NCBI RefSeq assembly: GCF_932526225.1
Contig: NC_064047.1
Coordinates: forward strand, 11,144,494-11,204,493
Origin: Nematostella vectensis
Lineage: Eukaryota > Cnidaria > Anthozoa > Actiniaria > Edwardsiidae
Direction: 5' to 3'
DNA: 60,000 nucleotides
This document shows, one piece after another, positions 1 to 13,287 of the stretch; position 1 is the stretch's first letter, and each line of letters opens with the position of its first letter. The position numbers were made by a program, and so were the translations under genes. The notes under the pieces are model-generated. The model saw only the letters and a program-made list of their open reading frames with translations, was not told the DNA's origin and made no database searches.

Positions 1-190
1 AAAGCCACGTTGGCAGTTCTTTTTGTCGATCAAAAAGGTTACCATGGTTACTGTAATTGTGGCTATTGGGGCACATTGCCATCGTTGATTATTTTATTAT
101 TCTTGTCAATCAAAAAGGTAACTATGGTTACTGTCACTTGTAGCTTGTCAATCGAAAACAAACTATAGTTACTGCTTATCGCTATAAGAG
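1..190. repeat. Degenerate tandem repeat, about 90-bp units
   Basis: The phrase GTCAATCAAAAAGGTAACTATGGTTACTG recurs with drift near 27, 106 and 148. Confidence 0.5.
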
Positions 191-1045
191 AACACAAAGT
201 TGCCGTTCTTTTTATTTTGTTATGTTACTGTATTTATTTTGTTTTTCACGATAACAAAAAACCGCATACACAGAGAGGGGATATAAGAAGCAACATGAAT
301 AGGTCACGGGCGATTTGATTTATTATTTCATTGATTTTTTTATATTACACAAATAGAGTGATGCCATAAGGGTTGCAAAAAAATTACTAGAGCTTCACCC
401 CTTAGTAGGGTAGTGTGAAAAAAATGTTCCGGGGTGCCTTAAAAGTGCCGTAAAAGTGTAACGCTTATTTGAGAATATTACTCGAATGTATAACGTGTGT
501 ATATAGTGTGTATAACAGGAATCATCTCATAAGAAAAAAAATATAAAAGAAATCTGTCATCCGCCATTTTTTCATCCTAGTAAAATACCAAGTGTGAGAT
601 AGCGTCCATTTCCTTCGGCTGATTTAGAGGGAACTATTGTGATCGATTGAATTTGCTTAAAATGGAATATAAACCTTTGTTTTTAGATCGTTGTTTCGAG
701 ATTTCTTTACATGATTTATCTTTCAATATGGAATACAAAAGATGTGGCAGACAAGGGAACATAAGCAAAGCCATGTGCTAAACTGTTATATAAGGGATGA
801 TATCTTCCCACCTCCTATGGTTGGCGAAAAACTTTAAAACAACTGTTAATATTGTACAGAGTGTCGATTATACGTAGCATTGCTGGTGAGGAGGATCATC
901 TGCAATTTCGAAAAACAAAATACATAAAAATACGTCGAGAATTACAAATGCCTTTATCAATGTGTCAATGAGTGTCAATGTATATAACTTTTGATAATTG
1001 TGTGCACAGGTACTTCTGAACGTCCTGGCACGAAAGACTAACCAC

Positions 1046-1208
1046 CATAGCCGTAACAGGCCTCGAATTATTGGGGAAGGGGTGGCATGACACAGAAACA
1101 TTAAGAAACAATGGGGGCACAGCCACGCCCCTACGGGTTATTTCCTTATAATATTTTAAAATATTGAGGGGGCACGTACCCCCAGTGCCCTACCCCCTGT
1201 TACGGCCC
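1046..1208. mobile_element. Short MITE-like element with GCCGTAACAGG ends
   Basis: GCCGTAACAGG near 1050 is inverted as CCTGTTACGGC ending near 1207. The interior (ACACAGAAACATTA, GGGGGCACGTACCCCCAGTGCCC) recurs in related form at 21980-22075. No clear target duplication. Confidence 0.45.
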
Positions 1209-1254
1209 TTCTAACTACCCCCGATGTAGAGAACCAAGTTTTCCATCCCAGAAC

Positions 1255-1490
1255 AAATCTGGTCTGAACCCCGTTTTGCGTGGGAGGAGAAGCCTATTCG
1301 CCATTCTAACGCTGCGTGGAGAATTGGGCCTAGTTGATAAGCGAACAGAGCATGCTGGAACGATGGCGTCGAACGATGCCTTCACGACGCCATGTTAAAT
1401 TGCGCCCCCTGAAATCGCCCAGGATGCTATTCGCTTATCACCTCCACCCAACCCCACGGAAGAATGGCTGGTACCACTGAGCTATCGGGC
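1255..1490 (-). mobile_element. Possible tRNA-derived SINE remnant
   Basis: The minus strand at about 1488-1455 reads GGCCCGATAGCTCAGTGGTA, a perfect Pol III A box in a tRNA-like head. No convincing B box at the usual distance and no tail, so this is weak. Confidence 0.25.
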
Positions 1491-2074
1491 CGGTTGAAAT
1501 ATGAGTTTTCTTTCTTTTGACAGTTCTGATAAAAAGTTACTTTACTTACGTATTACATAAAAAAGAATATAGGAACGTTTTCGCCATCAGGCTACAGAAC
1601 ACGGTGAAGTTTTCTTGACAAAAGACCCCCTACACCCATATATTTGTCACAACTTGCTCGCTTGCTTACTCACCGCCTTCTTACTGGAGGAGCAAAGGCC
1701 ATAGACCACAAATCTCCATCCTATACCATTTTATACATCTTTTTCTATTTCACTCCACCCTTCATCTCCTTTTATAATCTCACAACATTTATGCCATATG
1801 TCATGACGGTTGTCCACTGGATGACACATGTGTGTCACGCATCTTGAATCGCATGATGCGGCTCACGCATTCTATGGTATCGGGCATTTGACCACTGTCA
1901 CGCAATAGGAGAATAAATGGGGCTGATAACTCTGTCACTCAGGTAGCGAAATTCCGCCTCATGACAAACCATATGGTCGTGCAATGACCTGTCACACACT
2001 TTGAATGACAGCCTAAGCTACCTTTCAATTAAAATCATTCTTTTTACAACATCTTTAAACTCAAATTCTATGAA

Positions 2075-2265
2075 GTTTCTTGCGTGACGATGTTAGAAGA
2101 AGTTATTTGCGTGACCCTGTTAGAAGAAGTTTCTGGGGTGACAATGGTAGAAGAATTTTCTTGTGTGACGCTGTTAGACGAAGCTTTTTGCGTAACGTTT
2201 ATAGAATAAATTTCTTGCGTGACGCTGTAAGAAGAAATTTCTTGCATGACGCTGTAACAAGAACA
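2075..2265. repeat. 30-bp tandem repeat
   Basis: About six degenerate units of GTTAGAAGAAGTTTCTTGCG followed by TGACGCT. Both strands stay open through it, which explains the short ORFs there. Confidence 0.85.
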
Positions 2266-2640
2266 TATCAATCAATCTTGTTTTGAAAACTGTCCTATTT
2301 GAACCTCGCTTGGTCAATTCCTTATAAGGACACTACATACCGTATATGAAGTCTGCTTCAATTATTTTCTCGCTTTTTTGTCGCCCTAGGGCCGTGTACG
2401 TCGAGAATTTCCACGTAAACTTGCAAAAATTCGTGTCTACCGTTGCGATTTTGTAGGCCGCCATTTTGAAACAGGCCCAGGTCTTAGCGTTTTAAAGTGT
2501 CACAGGTTTCCCGCATGTTCGCCCCGGGCTCTTGTAGACCATTTTAGAAAAATGGTGCCAGAGGATGCTTAGAAAGGCTGTTGCGCATGCGTACTGACAT
2601 AATCAACAGTTCTAACACCTCGACTCGACTTTAAAAACCG

Positions 2641-3161
<521 letters not shown>

Positions 3162-3199
3162 CGTGCACTATGAATTAATTAAATTACACAAAAGTACAA

Positions 3200-5550
3200 A
3201 TAGTAGACTGGGACACCACAAACGGCATAACCAATTACTGTGCGCCCAATGTTACGAGTTACAAAACAAAAGTGAGACAGAAAACTAAAAGCTAATTGAC
3301 AAGTCAACATTATTGAAAGCTAAAACAACATGAAATGGCTGTGTCGAGCAGACGAGATTTGTGACACTTGATGCAAATTGTCTTGAACGACCTTGGATCA
3401 TCTACGTTATAGGAAATGGTCAGCGCTCGGCTGTAATATTGTAAAAGCAGGCACTTAAGCTGATTTAAACTTAGGCTCTTTAGTCGGAAATGATTAGGCA
3501 AAGTGTTCCAGGTGCGCGAGGCACGGACGAAAAAAGAGTTTTGAAAGCAAGATGTTCTACACCTGGGAGGACGAAAACTTAGTACATTTGGATTAACAGT
3601 AGATCTAGTGGTTCTGACTGGTTCAAAACAAGTAGGGAGGCATTCCTGAGATATAAAAACAAGGCCACTAATGGCTTTATAGAAAAAAAAACTAGATCTA
3701 AGTACTCGTGCCAATAGCACAGTGGCAACAAGTTAGTAGAGAGAAGGCGTTCAGTGTAACTCTCTGTGCAAAGGAACGGAAGGCTTAGCATATATTTGGT
3801 GGCTCTTCTTTGCACTCTTTCTAACTTTTCTATAAGTTTAACTGATTGTAAGCTCCAGACCTGGGTAGCATAACCCAAGGCTGGACGCACCACCGCCAAA
3901 TAAAGGGTGCGGCGAGTTCGTATGCAGCCTAAGTCCACGGTGGTTCTGCACAGAAAGCCCAACAACTTGTTAGCCTTCGCGCAACTCTCTGTGACGTGCT
4001 TTGACCACGTAAGGTCGCTGGCGACCCGGACCCCCAGATCTTTCTCGTGAGAGGAGACTGTTAGCAGCGACCCGTTCAGATGGTATGGGACTTCGATGGG
4101 GTGGGACTTCCGTGTGACTTTTTGACACTTGCACTTGTCCTGGTTGAACATTAGGCCAGATGTTTTTGACCAGTTTTCCAGGCTGCTGAGATCTTGCTGG
4201 AGTAGGGCGGCGTCTGAATCCGGGTTCACGCACTTTACTAGCTTTGTGTCGTCTGCGAAGCACGCAACTTTTAAGTTGTGCACGACATCTGGCAGGTCAT
4301 TTGCATAGAGCAAAAATAATATGGGCCCCAGTAGGCTACCTTGTGGGACGCCGGACGTGACTTATGCCTCGGATGACGTGCAGCCAAGAACTGTTACCCG
4401 TTGTCTTCTGTTGCTCAAGTAAGAATGGAACCAGCAAAAAAGTGAACCAGAAATGCCGAAACTGTGCTCCAGTTTGTAGAGAAGTGCGGCATGGTACACC
4501 TTGTCGAATGCTTTCGACATGTCCATGTAGATGACGTCCGTTTGTTTCCCGTTTTCCAACAAAGAGCCGATATGGTGCCACACCTCAAGTAGCTGGGTGG
4601 TACAAGATTTTCCAGGCAGGAATCCGTGCTGAACGTTGTTAATCAGAGTTGTTAAATGATCCCGTATGTTGGCGAGTACGCAGCGCTCGAGAACTTACGA
4701 TATGACTGGCAACAGAGAGATCGGGCGATAGTTCTCGACTTGTTGTTTATCCCCTTTTTTGTAGACTGGAATAATGTTAGCCAGTTTCCATTCATCAGGC
4801 ACGACGCCGAGGCGAAAAGACAGATTGTAGAGGTGAGTGAGGGACGGAGCAATCTGTTGCGCGGTTTCCTTCAGTAGGCGGCATGGAATTCCATCAGAGC
4901 CTGAAGCTTTGTTCACGTCCAGGGCTAAGAGGGCATTCTGCACCTCCTGAGTTCTTAGTTGCACAGAGGAGAGGTGTGGTGCTCCCACAAGCTCGAGAAG
5001 TTCTGATCCCTGATAGGGAAGCGGATGCGCAAGCGCACTAGGACCAAACACAGATGAGAAATATCCGTTGAATAAGCTAGCAATTGAAGCAGGCGTGGAT
5101 GCTAGGCGCGCTGGTTGAGTACTATTCTCAGCGCTTCCGACAGACATGATTCCTGGGAACCGAGAGTCTCTGCTTTTAAGTTTGAAGATGGACCAGAACC
5201 GTTTAGGATTCAGGCATAACTCATCGTCCAGAGAATTAAAAAAATCAGTTCGACTAGATCTTATCATCTTCTTGGCTTCGGCTCTTAATTCCTTAAATCT
5301 GTCTTTCAAGGCATCCGTAGGAGATTTCCTTAGCTTTTTCCGCACAGCCTCCTTCTTTCTCAGAGCGTGAATAATGTGGTGGCGGTGGCCATGGTGGCGT
5401 ATTCCTTCCTATGATCTTTTTGGTAGGTATGTAATCATTCACAGCGGCGAGAAAAGTGTCTTTCCATTCTAGCCAGCTGGTGTTTACATCATTATGGTGT
5501 ATAGTATTGGCTAGGTCAACTGCCTCTAATGCTGAAATCGTTTAGTGTAA
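3200..5550 (-). mobile_element. Decayed non-LTR retrotransposon (LINE, Jockey/CR1-like RT), 5' truncated
   Basis: The minus strand encodes a reverse transcriptase: linker region (5345 to about 4700, ending YRPISLLPVIS), the DMSKAFDKV block (about 4510), [19 protein letters not shown] (about 4330) and FADDTKLV (about 4240), and the typical tail FVRASRTWNTLPNHF (about 3510). The RT frame is broken by in-frame TAA codons at 4695-4697 and 4362-4364, and by a frameshift between about 3600 and 3720. The frame continues open upstream to about 5545, where similarity is lost, so the endonuclease part is missing. Clade assignment is tentative. Confidence 0.85.
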
Positions 5551-5581
5551 ATCGTTTAGTGTTACCTGGGAGAATAAATTT

Positions 5582-5908
5582 TACACTCTTTTTTTATAAG
5601 AACGTCCAGGCTGAGATTTCACCTAATTTTAAGAACTTGCTAAGAACATGTCGATATCAGAAAAAAATTACTTTTTAGTCCTGATGGGTTCTAAAATACA
5701 GAATCAAATTGAGCTCATAGTAACAACCTTATTATTGCTATTGATTATTAGTGTAGTTCTCTTCCTAATAATTTATTGGGTATTTATATTCTTATAGACA
5801 CTAATATTTAAGAACATCGTTAAGAACATATTCAGCCTTAAAATGTCCCAAAAATAAGAACGGCCCAGCCTCAACTGAAAATATAACGTTCTTATAAAAA
5901 AGAGTGTA
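5582..5908. mobile_element. MITE with about 22-bp TIRs and TA flanks
   Basis: Ends CACTCTTTTTTTATAAGAACG and CGTTCTTATAAAAAAGAGTG, each flanked by TA. Subterminal AAGAAC repeats fill the interior. 327 bp with no ORF. The TA duplication suggests a Tc1/mariner-type mobiliser. Confidence 0.7.
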
Positions 5909-7925
5909 TCCTCCTCCTCAATATCACCTTTTTATTTGTTTTGTTTATTTAAAAAGCAGTGTAAATCCAATAGGCCGCTGTTTTCTTAAAGAAATTTAAT
6001 AGAAATGTTGCAAGCAAGGACATTAATTCAAAACGTTTTGGTAGAGACGAACTGTGGAGCAATTATGAAAGATCGAAAAGAAAGAAAAGCTTACGTGACT
6101 AAACCTCTATGAAACAGTCTGCGTCCAGTGGAGTGAGTCCCCAAAAGTTTATCTAACAAATTAAAGAAGATTTTTTTAATACAACTTTTCAGTATATCAA
6201 CCTAATATATTAGTATTATTTTATTCCAAAGACCCTATGTGCCACTAGGCACGCAAGGAGGACGGTAACATTCCAATTGATATCCTGGAAAATAGTATAC
6301 AACTTGCGCGACACAGCAAAAAGAAGGAAGATAGATCGCTTGTTTGCCATCAGGCTACTACAACAGACCACAACAAGGTGGAGTTTTCTAAACTTTACAT
6401 CAACAATATAAAAAGGATATACCATAAGAATAAGAAGGATAAACAAAAAAAAATAAGACAGATAAACAATAAAATTAAGAAGAATAAACATTAAAATAAA
6501 AAGGATAAACCATGGAAAGAAACAAACAGAGCAAGACTCTAACTTCTCGGCAGATCTCACACTTTAATGATCACTCAGAATAGACCTCGGGTCTTTATTG
6601 GTAATTATGAATCGGAAGTAAATTAATGATGGAATTTTGTATTGTTTCCCTAGTTATTAAACACCCAACCCATAATCATCTTATCAAACGACCAATCATA
6701 GCGCAGCACACTGACTGTTTAAGTCTCGTTAGGTGCTAAAAAATAACTTATAATCAACTAAGGACGCCGTTAGTTTATACCTTTAAAATGACTTAGCTTC
6801 AATTTCAACTTGAGAAGTATTTCCCCAAGAGAGAAACGAAATGAATTTGGTAAGAAGTTTATTATTAATTGTGAAAATGTTTCTCTAACTTATTGTAATA
6901 TGTTGAATACTTCCGTGCTATTCGTCAAAACCATCTGTAGATTTGGTAGTAGTTAGAGTCTTTGAAATAATTACATACGCTTGAAAAATACCATATATTT
7001 CTATATGCAAAACGTCAAAATCTGTAGTATTTATATACATATTTTGTACTTGAAAATCTTTAAAATCTAGACCAGCTCGCTTCAAGTGAGTGGAAATATT
7101 CTGCTCAAACTATTTTATTATTTTTAGTCCCGGCCCAGAAAAGTCAGACATTGGAGGGAAAATTTTTTGCATGTATGGTTTTTTTTTAATCCAAAGTGGT
7201 TTATAAGTAAAAAAAAAAACTAGTCTGTATGACAAATATGTTTGGTTTAAAAGTTAAAATGAGGGGTGCCTATTTCTTAACAGAGCTAGAGACTTTTGAA
7301 ACATGTTTTGAATACTTGGTCGTGAAACAAAAGAATTCACAAAACGCTTGATAGATTTACCAACATTTACAAACATGATACAAGTGTAGAGTTATTAGAA
7401 TCTCAATTAGGGATTCGCATTCAAATGTCTGCAGCGGACTCATCCAAACAAAGATCTAATCTGAAATCAACAGAAATAACAAAATAAAACACGCCCAAAT
7501 TATGAAATCATTTAAATATTATCTCAATAAATTCCAGCAAGACATTTAAGTAACCAAACATTGATTTTTACTAAGTTATAATATCCTTTATTAAATCCTT
7601 TATCCTTTATTAGCCCAATTTATGGAATGTATGGAACACTTTGAAAACATACCTTAGCTTTCAATTGAACCGAGTCTCATGTCACCGATTTGCGAATTTC
7701 ACTCATGATTTTTCGACTTTTTACCGCCGACTGCCGAATTCACCATCTGACGGCAGATCGTGTGTACATTCTGACCGAGGGGCTCTGGGAATGTACCATG
7801 CGAGGTGCTGCCCTTATAATTAAAGTTTGTTTGTTGTAGTAATACGCGCCACATTGACCAGTTTTGTTGGAAAAGTAGAACCATCTTCTACTTTCTGCAA
7901 CAACTTGTAAAACTTGCCTTTTTAC

Positions 7926-7977
<52 letters not shown>

Positions 7978-8026
7978 GCGAGAAAAGTTGGATGATTTTG
8001 TTGCTTGTATTACCTTACCTTTAGGT
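5909..8026. other. Intergenic AT-rich stretch
   Basis: Apart from the GTT microsatellite I see no conserved coding sequence, RNA gene or element. The ORF near 6216-6560 is low complexity and hydrophobic without family features. Confidence 0.6.
7926..7979. repeat. (GTT)n microsatellite
   Basis: About 18 GTT units. Confidence 0.95.
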
Positions 8027-8029
8027 TAA

Positions 8030-8266
8030 TACCGCATTCACACCAGCACTTAAACCAGCTTAAAGGTGGTTTAATTAAACTGGTTTAAATCTCAATCTCC
8101 CAAGAGTGGACAGACAGAACCAAAAACAAAACTAAATAGACTGTGCTGTACATGTTACTAAGTGATCATTTTGCTAGTAAGAATTCAACACAATGAGAAA
8201 CTTGAAAGTTATTATCAGGCAAAAAAACCTTGTTTAACTAAACATGGTTTTGGTGTGAATGCAGCA
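8030..8266. mobile_element. MITE with GCATTCACACCA ends and TAA TSD
   Basis: The left end TACCGCATTCACACCAG and right end TTGGTGTGAATGCAGCA are inverted. TAA flanks both sides (8027-8029 and 8267-8269). The 3-bp TWA duplication suggests a PIF/Harbinger-type mobiliser. Confidence 0.6.
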
Positions 8267-9716
8267 TAAGTTGCATATGTCAATTACGTGATAGCCGCGA
8301 TGTTCTTGGCTCCGCCCATACCCTAGGGTCTTGAGACAAATCAGTATAAAATTTCATACATTTCTGGGCTATATATTCGGAACCGGCCCTTGAGAAGTAC
8401 CCGAAACCAAAAAAAATAATAAATGCAGAAAAACACAACAAGATGAAGATAGGCCTCAGTCTAAGGGATAAGTGGTCTTGAAGATATGCATCCAACGAAG
8501 CTGATAGCAACTACTCTTCAGCCAAATAATAGCTTAAGGTTCTTTGACATACTATTTCAAATCGAACAAGGAAAAAAGCAGAACCGATCGTCTAAACCAA
8601 ATCAGCAAACACAGATCATCAAACACAGCTCAAGACACAAATAGATACCTTTATTCCAGGTCTATTTACATGGCCTAAAAACATAATGTCTACACCTTGA
8701 AGGCTTCTGAAACCAACAAATTACAAAGCCTTTTGGGAGATACATGGAAAAATTCATGAGGGGGGCTAGTCAACACGCCTCTCCTCACATTCGAGACAGC
8801 CTTTTCAACCCCAACATCAATTCCAAGTCATGCAGACCCAGGATAGCAGTGTAAACAATTTTGGAATAAATTTGGTTTCAAAAAAGACAGAATTTAGAAG
8901 AGCTGTGGTGATCATAGAACATTATTTTAACATCCAGGCAAAGCAAAACAAGAAAAATCCCCGCAAATTCACCTTTGCTTGAAAACATCCATGAGTACAG
9001 CCATCAATTTTGCCCCAATAGATGTCCTTTTTGTCTTTTTTTTTTTTTAAATTCTGCTAACAAATAGCCAGACGTCAATGTCTTAACGTGGCCTATAGGG
9101 AAGTTAAAGTGCCCGTAGCATCAAACTCTTAATTTCCGGGTTTATACTAATATATCAGTAGTTTAGGACTTGAAAACAAGGCATACCAAGTTTTATTGTC
9201 ATACGACGGGTTTTCGTGGGGTTTTGCCGGCTTTTAAATGTAAATAGTATCGCACGAATATCGAGCGAAAAGTGACCCCACTTTCCGAAAGCGCAAGGCG
9301 TTCCTCGTTGATTCAGGAATCCCTAGGGCACATTTTCCATTATTTTAGGGCCTTGTTTCACCCTGTTACAGAGCAATATCATTATTTTTCTTATTCAAAA
9401 TATGATCATCTGTATAATTATAAATAAAATATTTCCGAGATAGGTGTCAAATTGTGTGTGTGTTTACGGCATTTCCCCTTATTTCTAAGGAAAAAAGTGC
9501 TTACGAAAAAAAATTTTCGATAAAATTTTTTTAAACATTAGTTTTAGTCAGTTTTTGAGTTAACAAAAGCAGGGACGCAGTTGGATTGAATCATTATAAG
9601 ACCTCGAACCAACTTCTTCAAGTTGGGGTATCAATTATCGTATGATCAAAGAAAAGCCTGAAAATTCTAAATCTTTTAAGTTTTATATTACCAATTCTTA
9701 ACTGTAATCAACCGCA

Positions 9717-10685
9717 ACAAGAGAACATAAGATAAGAGAGGGACACTTTGGTATTACTTGCGCGCCTTGTCGATTCCGAATCTGGCTATTTTTAGTAACC
9801 ACCACCCCACCACTGCGCGTGAGAATTTGCTCCTTTTATTTTGTCCTACTCTTCCGTGGGTTGCGTGTTTTTTGTTTTGTTTTTTTTTTTTTTTTGCCAA
9901 CTTGATAGGAAAGAAAAGAGATCATGAAAAATAACTCGGAAGAAGAAAACAAGTCTTACTTAAGTAAGCAAGATAGGCAAATATACTCACAGAAAGCTAA
10001 ACCCTGAATAACTTGACTGTTTTGTTTGTCTGAGCGGTGAAGTTATGTCAAGAAGAAAGAAAATAGCGACGAGCGAAAAAATGGCTGTGATACCGCGTTT
10101 GATTCAAATCACTCCAGCTTGTATAATATACTTAATAGTTATAGAAATGTCTAGAAACAACATCAAAGTAGTACAGTAATAACTCCCTCTTTATTTTCTC
10201 ACTATTGTGTATTTTTCTTGGATTCCTTTTCACTGGAATATTCACAAAAATCAATATCATATCTAACTTACAGATTTTGTTTGACCATTAGAAAGATAAT
10301 GAATGTTGAGAAACCACGAAGAAGCAGCAAGTAGAGCGGAAGCGGTGTTTAAAGCACGAGTTTTTCCGCTCTTGATTTTGAATGAAGTCTCTGGTCTCTT
10401 TTTTACACGTTTTTGCTTGCAATTCTCGAAGTACAACATCCCCTTAATAAACCGCAACTGCCTGTATCCTTGATGCTAGAATGAAATTGTTGATGTTATT
10501 AGTGCAAATAGAGTGAGTTTTTTTCGGATTCAAGAAACAAAACAGCGGCAAACAAAGATGTTAATGCCAAAGCGAGGGGGTAGGGTGAGTAAAAATGCTC
10601 ACCCGCAGTGGTGGGGTGGTCGTTACTAAAAATTGCCAGATTCGGAAATACCAAAGTGTCCCTCTCTTATCTTATGCTCTCTTGT
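9717..10685. mobile_element. 969-bp element with about 100-bp TIRs and 5-bp TSD
   Basis: The ends ACAAGAGAACATAAGATAAG (9717) and the reverse complement of CTTATGCTCTCTTGT (to 10685) begin TIRs that stay similar through the AGAGGGACACTTTGG and CCACCCCACCACTGCG stretches. Both flanks carry CCGCA (9712-9716 and 10686-10690). No transposase is recognisable, so it is probably non-autonomous. Superfamily unassigned. Confidence 0.8.
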
Positions 10686-11486
10686 CCGCAAACATTAATC
10701 TATCTGATCTAGCCAAGAATGAGTGGACATTCGGGGTGATACTTTTGTTACAGGCGCGGCGGCATGGTGCCGACACGCCCTATCAATCAATGGCTGTCGT
10801 TTTTCTTAATGGTCTAAAAGAGCCTGGGGTGAGCGCGCGGGAGACCTGTGATATTCTAAAACGATAGGGACTAGGGTCCATGGCTGCCAGCAAAATCGTA
10901 GTAAATACGAACTCCTGCAAGTTTACGTGGAAATTCTCGACTTGCAAAGTTCCATAGCGTTAAAAAAGCAAAAAATTGATTGAAGCGGGACTCCCAAATA
11001 TGGTATGTAGTGCCTAATTAGGAAATGACCGAGCGAGCTAGGAAAAACGACAGTTTTTAAAACAAGATTGACTGATATTTTGTGAGCGCTAAATTTGAAT
11101 TCGAGCGTAGCAAAAATACAAAGAAGCGGGCCAAAATGGGTCAAATTGGGTCTAGCCTCTCTTCAATTTCTCAAAACGTATTTAGAAAAGTCAAACTATC
11201 ACAACGGAATATGTAACTAAAAACATTCCTTATTCTAAATATATCAAAGGTTGAATTTTTCTTCTTAACACCGTGATGGAAATCGAGGTTAGATTTTGAA
11301 GACTTTTTGGCGATTTTTTGTATGGGATTCGGAGTTTTGTAGTCATTAGCGCCACTTTGAGTTAGGTTTGCTCCTTAAACTACAAACAGGTACTAAAACA
11401 TCACAACGGATTATTTGTCTGGGGTCTCTATAGTCTGTTTTAAGCGCAAAATGTAAGACGCGGGCCTTTAACCCATTGACTCCTAT

Positions 11487-11805
11487 GTTGCCATGGCAAC
11501 CAATTTAAGGAGGTTTAAGACTCAATTTACAATTTTTGCATTCAAGCAAAAATGGGGATTACACAACGACGATAGAGAAAGCCTTAAATGGTATATTTAT
11601 AATCGCCATGAAATTCCCCACATCATGCTGTCTTTTAATCGTGTCCAGCGTCACGTGACCGTGAGAACCGTTGCCATGGAAACAGAGTTTTGTTTGTATT
11701 TCAGCTAATGCCGTAGGTGGACAGTCTTAAAAGACAGCACGGATGTAGAAATGTAGAAAGCGAAAAATTACGCTCGAGCCACCTTAAATCGGTTGCCATA
11801 GTAAC
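11487..11805. promoter_or_regulatory. Three RFX X-box-like motifs
   Basis: GTTGCCATGGCAAC (11487-11500, perfect palindrome), GTTGCCATGGAAAC (11670-11683) and GTTGCCATAGTAAC (11792-11805). They match the RFX consensus GTNRCC-N-RGYAAC, the middle one with one mismatch. They sit inside the large inverted repeat, so they may belong to a transposon. Confidence 0.4.
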
Positions 11806-13206
11806 AAAATTTTTCAAAATGTTGAGATCCATGCGAATAAAGTGCTTGCCAATTTTGGTTTCATTAGCACCTGACGTCCCCGAGATATTGATGAAAATGT
11901 GTTTTTCAACGTATAAGCCTGTAAGTCAGGCCTTAACATACCTGAGTGGCTATTTTTGAGCTGAATTTACAAAAAACAGACTGAAAACAGATACCTCCCC
12001 CCCCCCCCTATTCTGAGTTTTATACAGCCCGTCAAAGTCAAATACAGCTGTACCTAGTCAGCGGTATCCAAGCTTTCCAACAGTGCTTTGCGGTCCCCAC
12101 TTTTAATCCCTCGTCGTTGTGCTGAAGCCAGCACAAGTTGATGGTTGCTTGTATTTTTCATCAAAAATACAGCTATGAGCATATTAGGAGAGTGTCTCAG
12201 GATATCATGAAGTCTTTTGGGGCATAATTGAGTGCTTTGCTTATGGATATTTGCAAGCAAAGGTGGATTCATTATGATTTTTTCTTGTTTGACTTTGCCT
12301 GGATGAGAAAATAATTTTCTAATGAATCACCACAGCTTTCCTAAATGTGTCTTTTCTGAAACCAAATTGATTCCAAAATTATTTACACTGCTATTCTGGG
12401 TCTGTATGACCTGGAATTGATTTGTTTGGCTTCCGGGTGAAAAGACCATCTGACTTTGGGAAGAGGAGTGTTGACTGGCCCTCCGCTCGTGAATTTTTCC
12501 CTCGATCTCCCAGAATGCTTTGCAATCCGTATAGGCATCTTCGTGGTTTTACAAGCCTTCAAGGAGTGGACATTGTGTTTTGAGGCGCCATGGAAATGAA
12601 CCTGGAGGATCAGAATAAAGGTATCTATTTGTGTCTTGAGCTGTGTTTGCTGATCTCTCTCCCTTGTGTTATATTTTGAGCGTTTTATTGAGAGGGGTGA
12701 TTCTGCTTTTCTCTCCTTGTTCGATTTGAAATTTGTCAAAGAACCTGTGCTATTATTTGGCTTAAGAGTAGATGCCAACACCTTGGTTGGATGCATATCT
12801 TCAAGACCATTTATCCCTTAGACTGATGCCTGAGTATCTTCATCTTGTTGCGTTTAGTTTGCATTTATGAATTTTTTGGGTTGTGGGTACTTCCCAAAGC
12901 CGGTACAGGCCGGTTGAGGGTCAATGTGTTAACAACGTGTTGGAAACTAAGAATGAGACAAAAGCTCATTTCGTATTCATTTTGGCAGCAGTGAACTCAC
13001 TCATAACTCCGCCTCCAGATGTCTCAAGGGAACACAGGCTAAACCAAGCTCCGCCTCCTGAGTACGAAGACGCTAGATTTAAAAAACCATAAGCCGCTCT
13101 CGATGTATTCTAAGCAAACCTCGAGAATTGCGAAGAAGGCTAAGTTGTCAAATTGGGAGCAAAGCCGACGAACACAAACAAAACACAAAAAGGTCCGAAA
13201 TTTTTT

Positions 13207-13287
13207 AACACTGTTATAATAGTTACGATAGGAAAGCTTAAATAAACTATATAACAGTTATACTTATATAACTATTATAACAGTGTT
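13207..13287. other. Perfect 19-bp inverted repeat
   Basis: AACACTGTTATAATAGTTA is inverted at 13269-13287. The AT-rich 43-base spacer contains a further ATATAACAGTTATA palindromic phrase. Confidence 0.9.

Larger units (their letters stand above)
8380..12910. repeat. Large imperfect inverted repeat, arms about 640 bp
   Basis: The left arm (about 8380-9020) is matched in reverse complement by the right arm (about 12240-12910). Examples: AGTCTAAGGGATAA-TGGTCTTGAAGATATGCATCCAAC, AAATAGATACCTTTATTC, and CACCTTTGCTTG. The enclosed segment contains the 969-bp TIR element, a run of C at about 11998-12009, and no recognisable coding sequence. Confidence 0.75.

Noticed and set aside
868-1101. 77-codon minus-strand ORF
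   Set aside because: It overlaps the MITE-like element and has no family features.
1455-1490. Functional tRNA gene
   Set aside because: Only the A-box half looks tRNA-like; no cloverleaf, anticodon arm or B box can be built from the following sequence.
12883-13092. 69-codon ORF ending PPPEYEDARFKKP with a PPxY-like motif
   Set aside because: The first part lies in the inverted-repeat arm, there is no splice support, and no relative is recognised; a chance frame is more likely.
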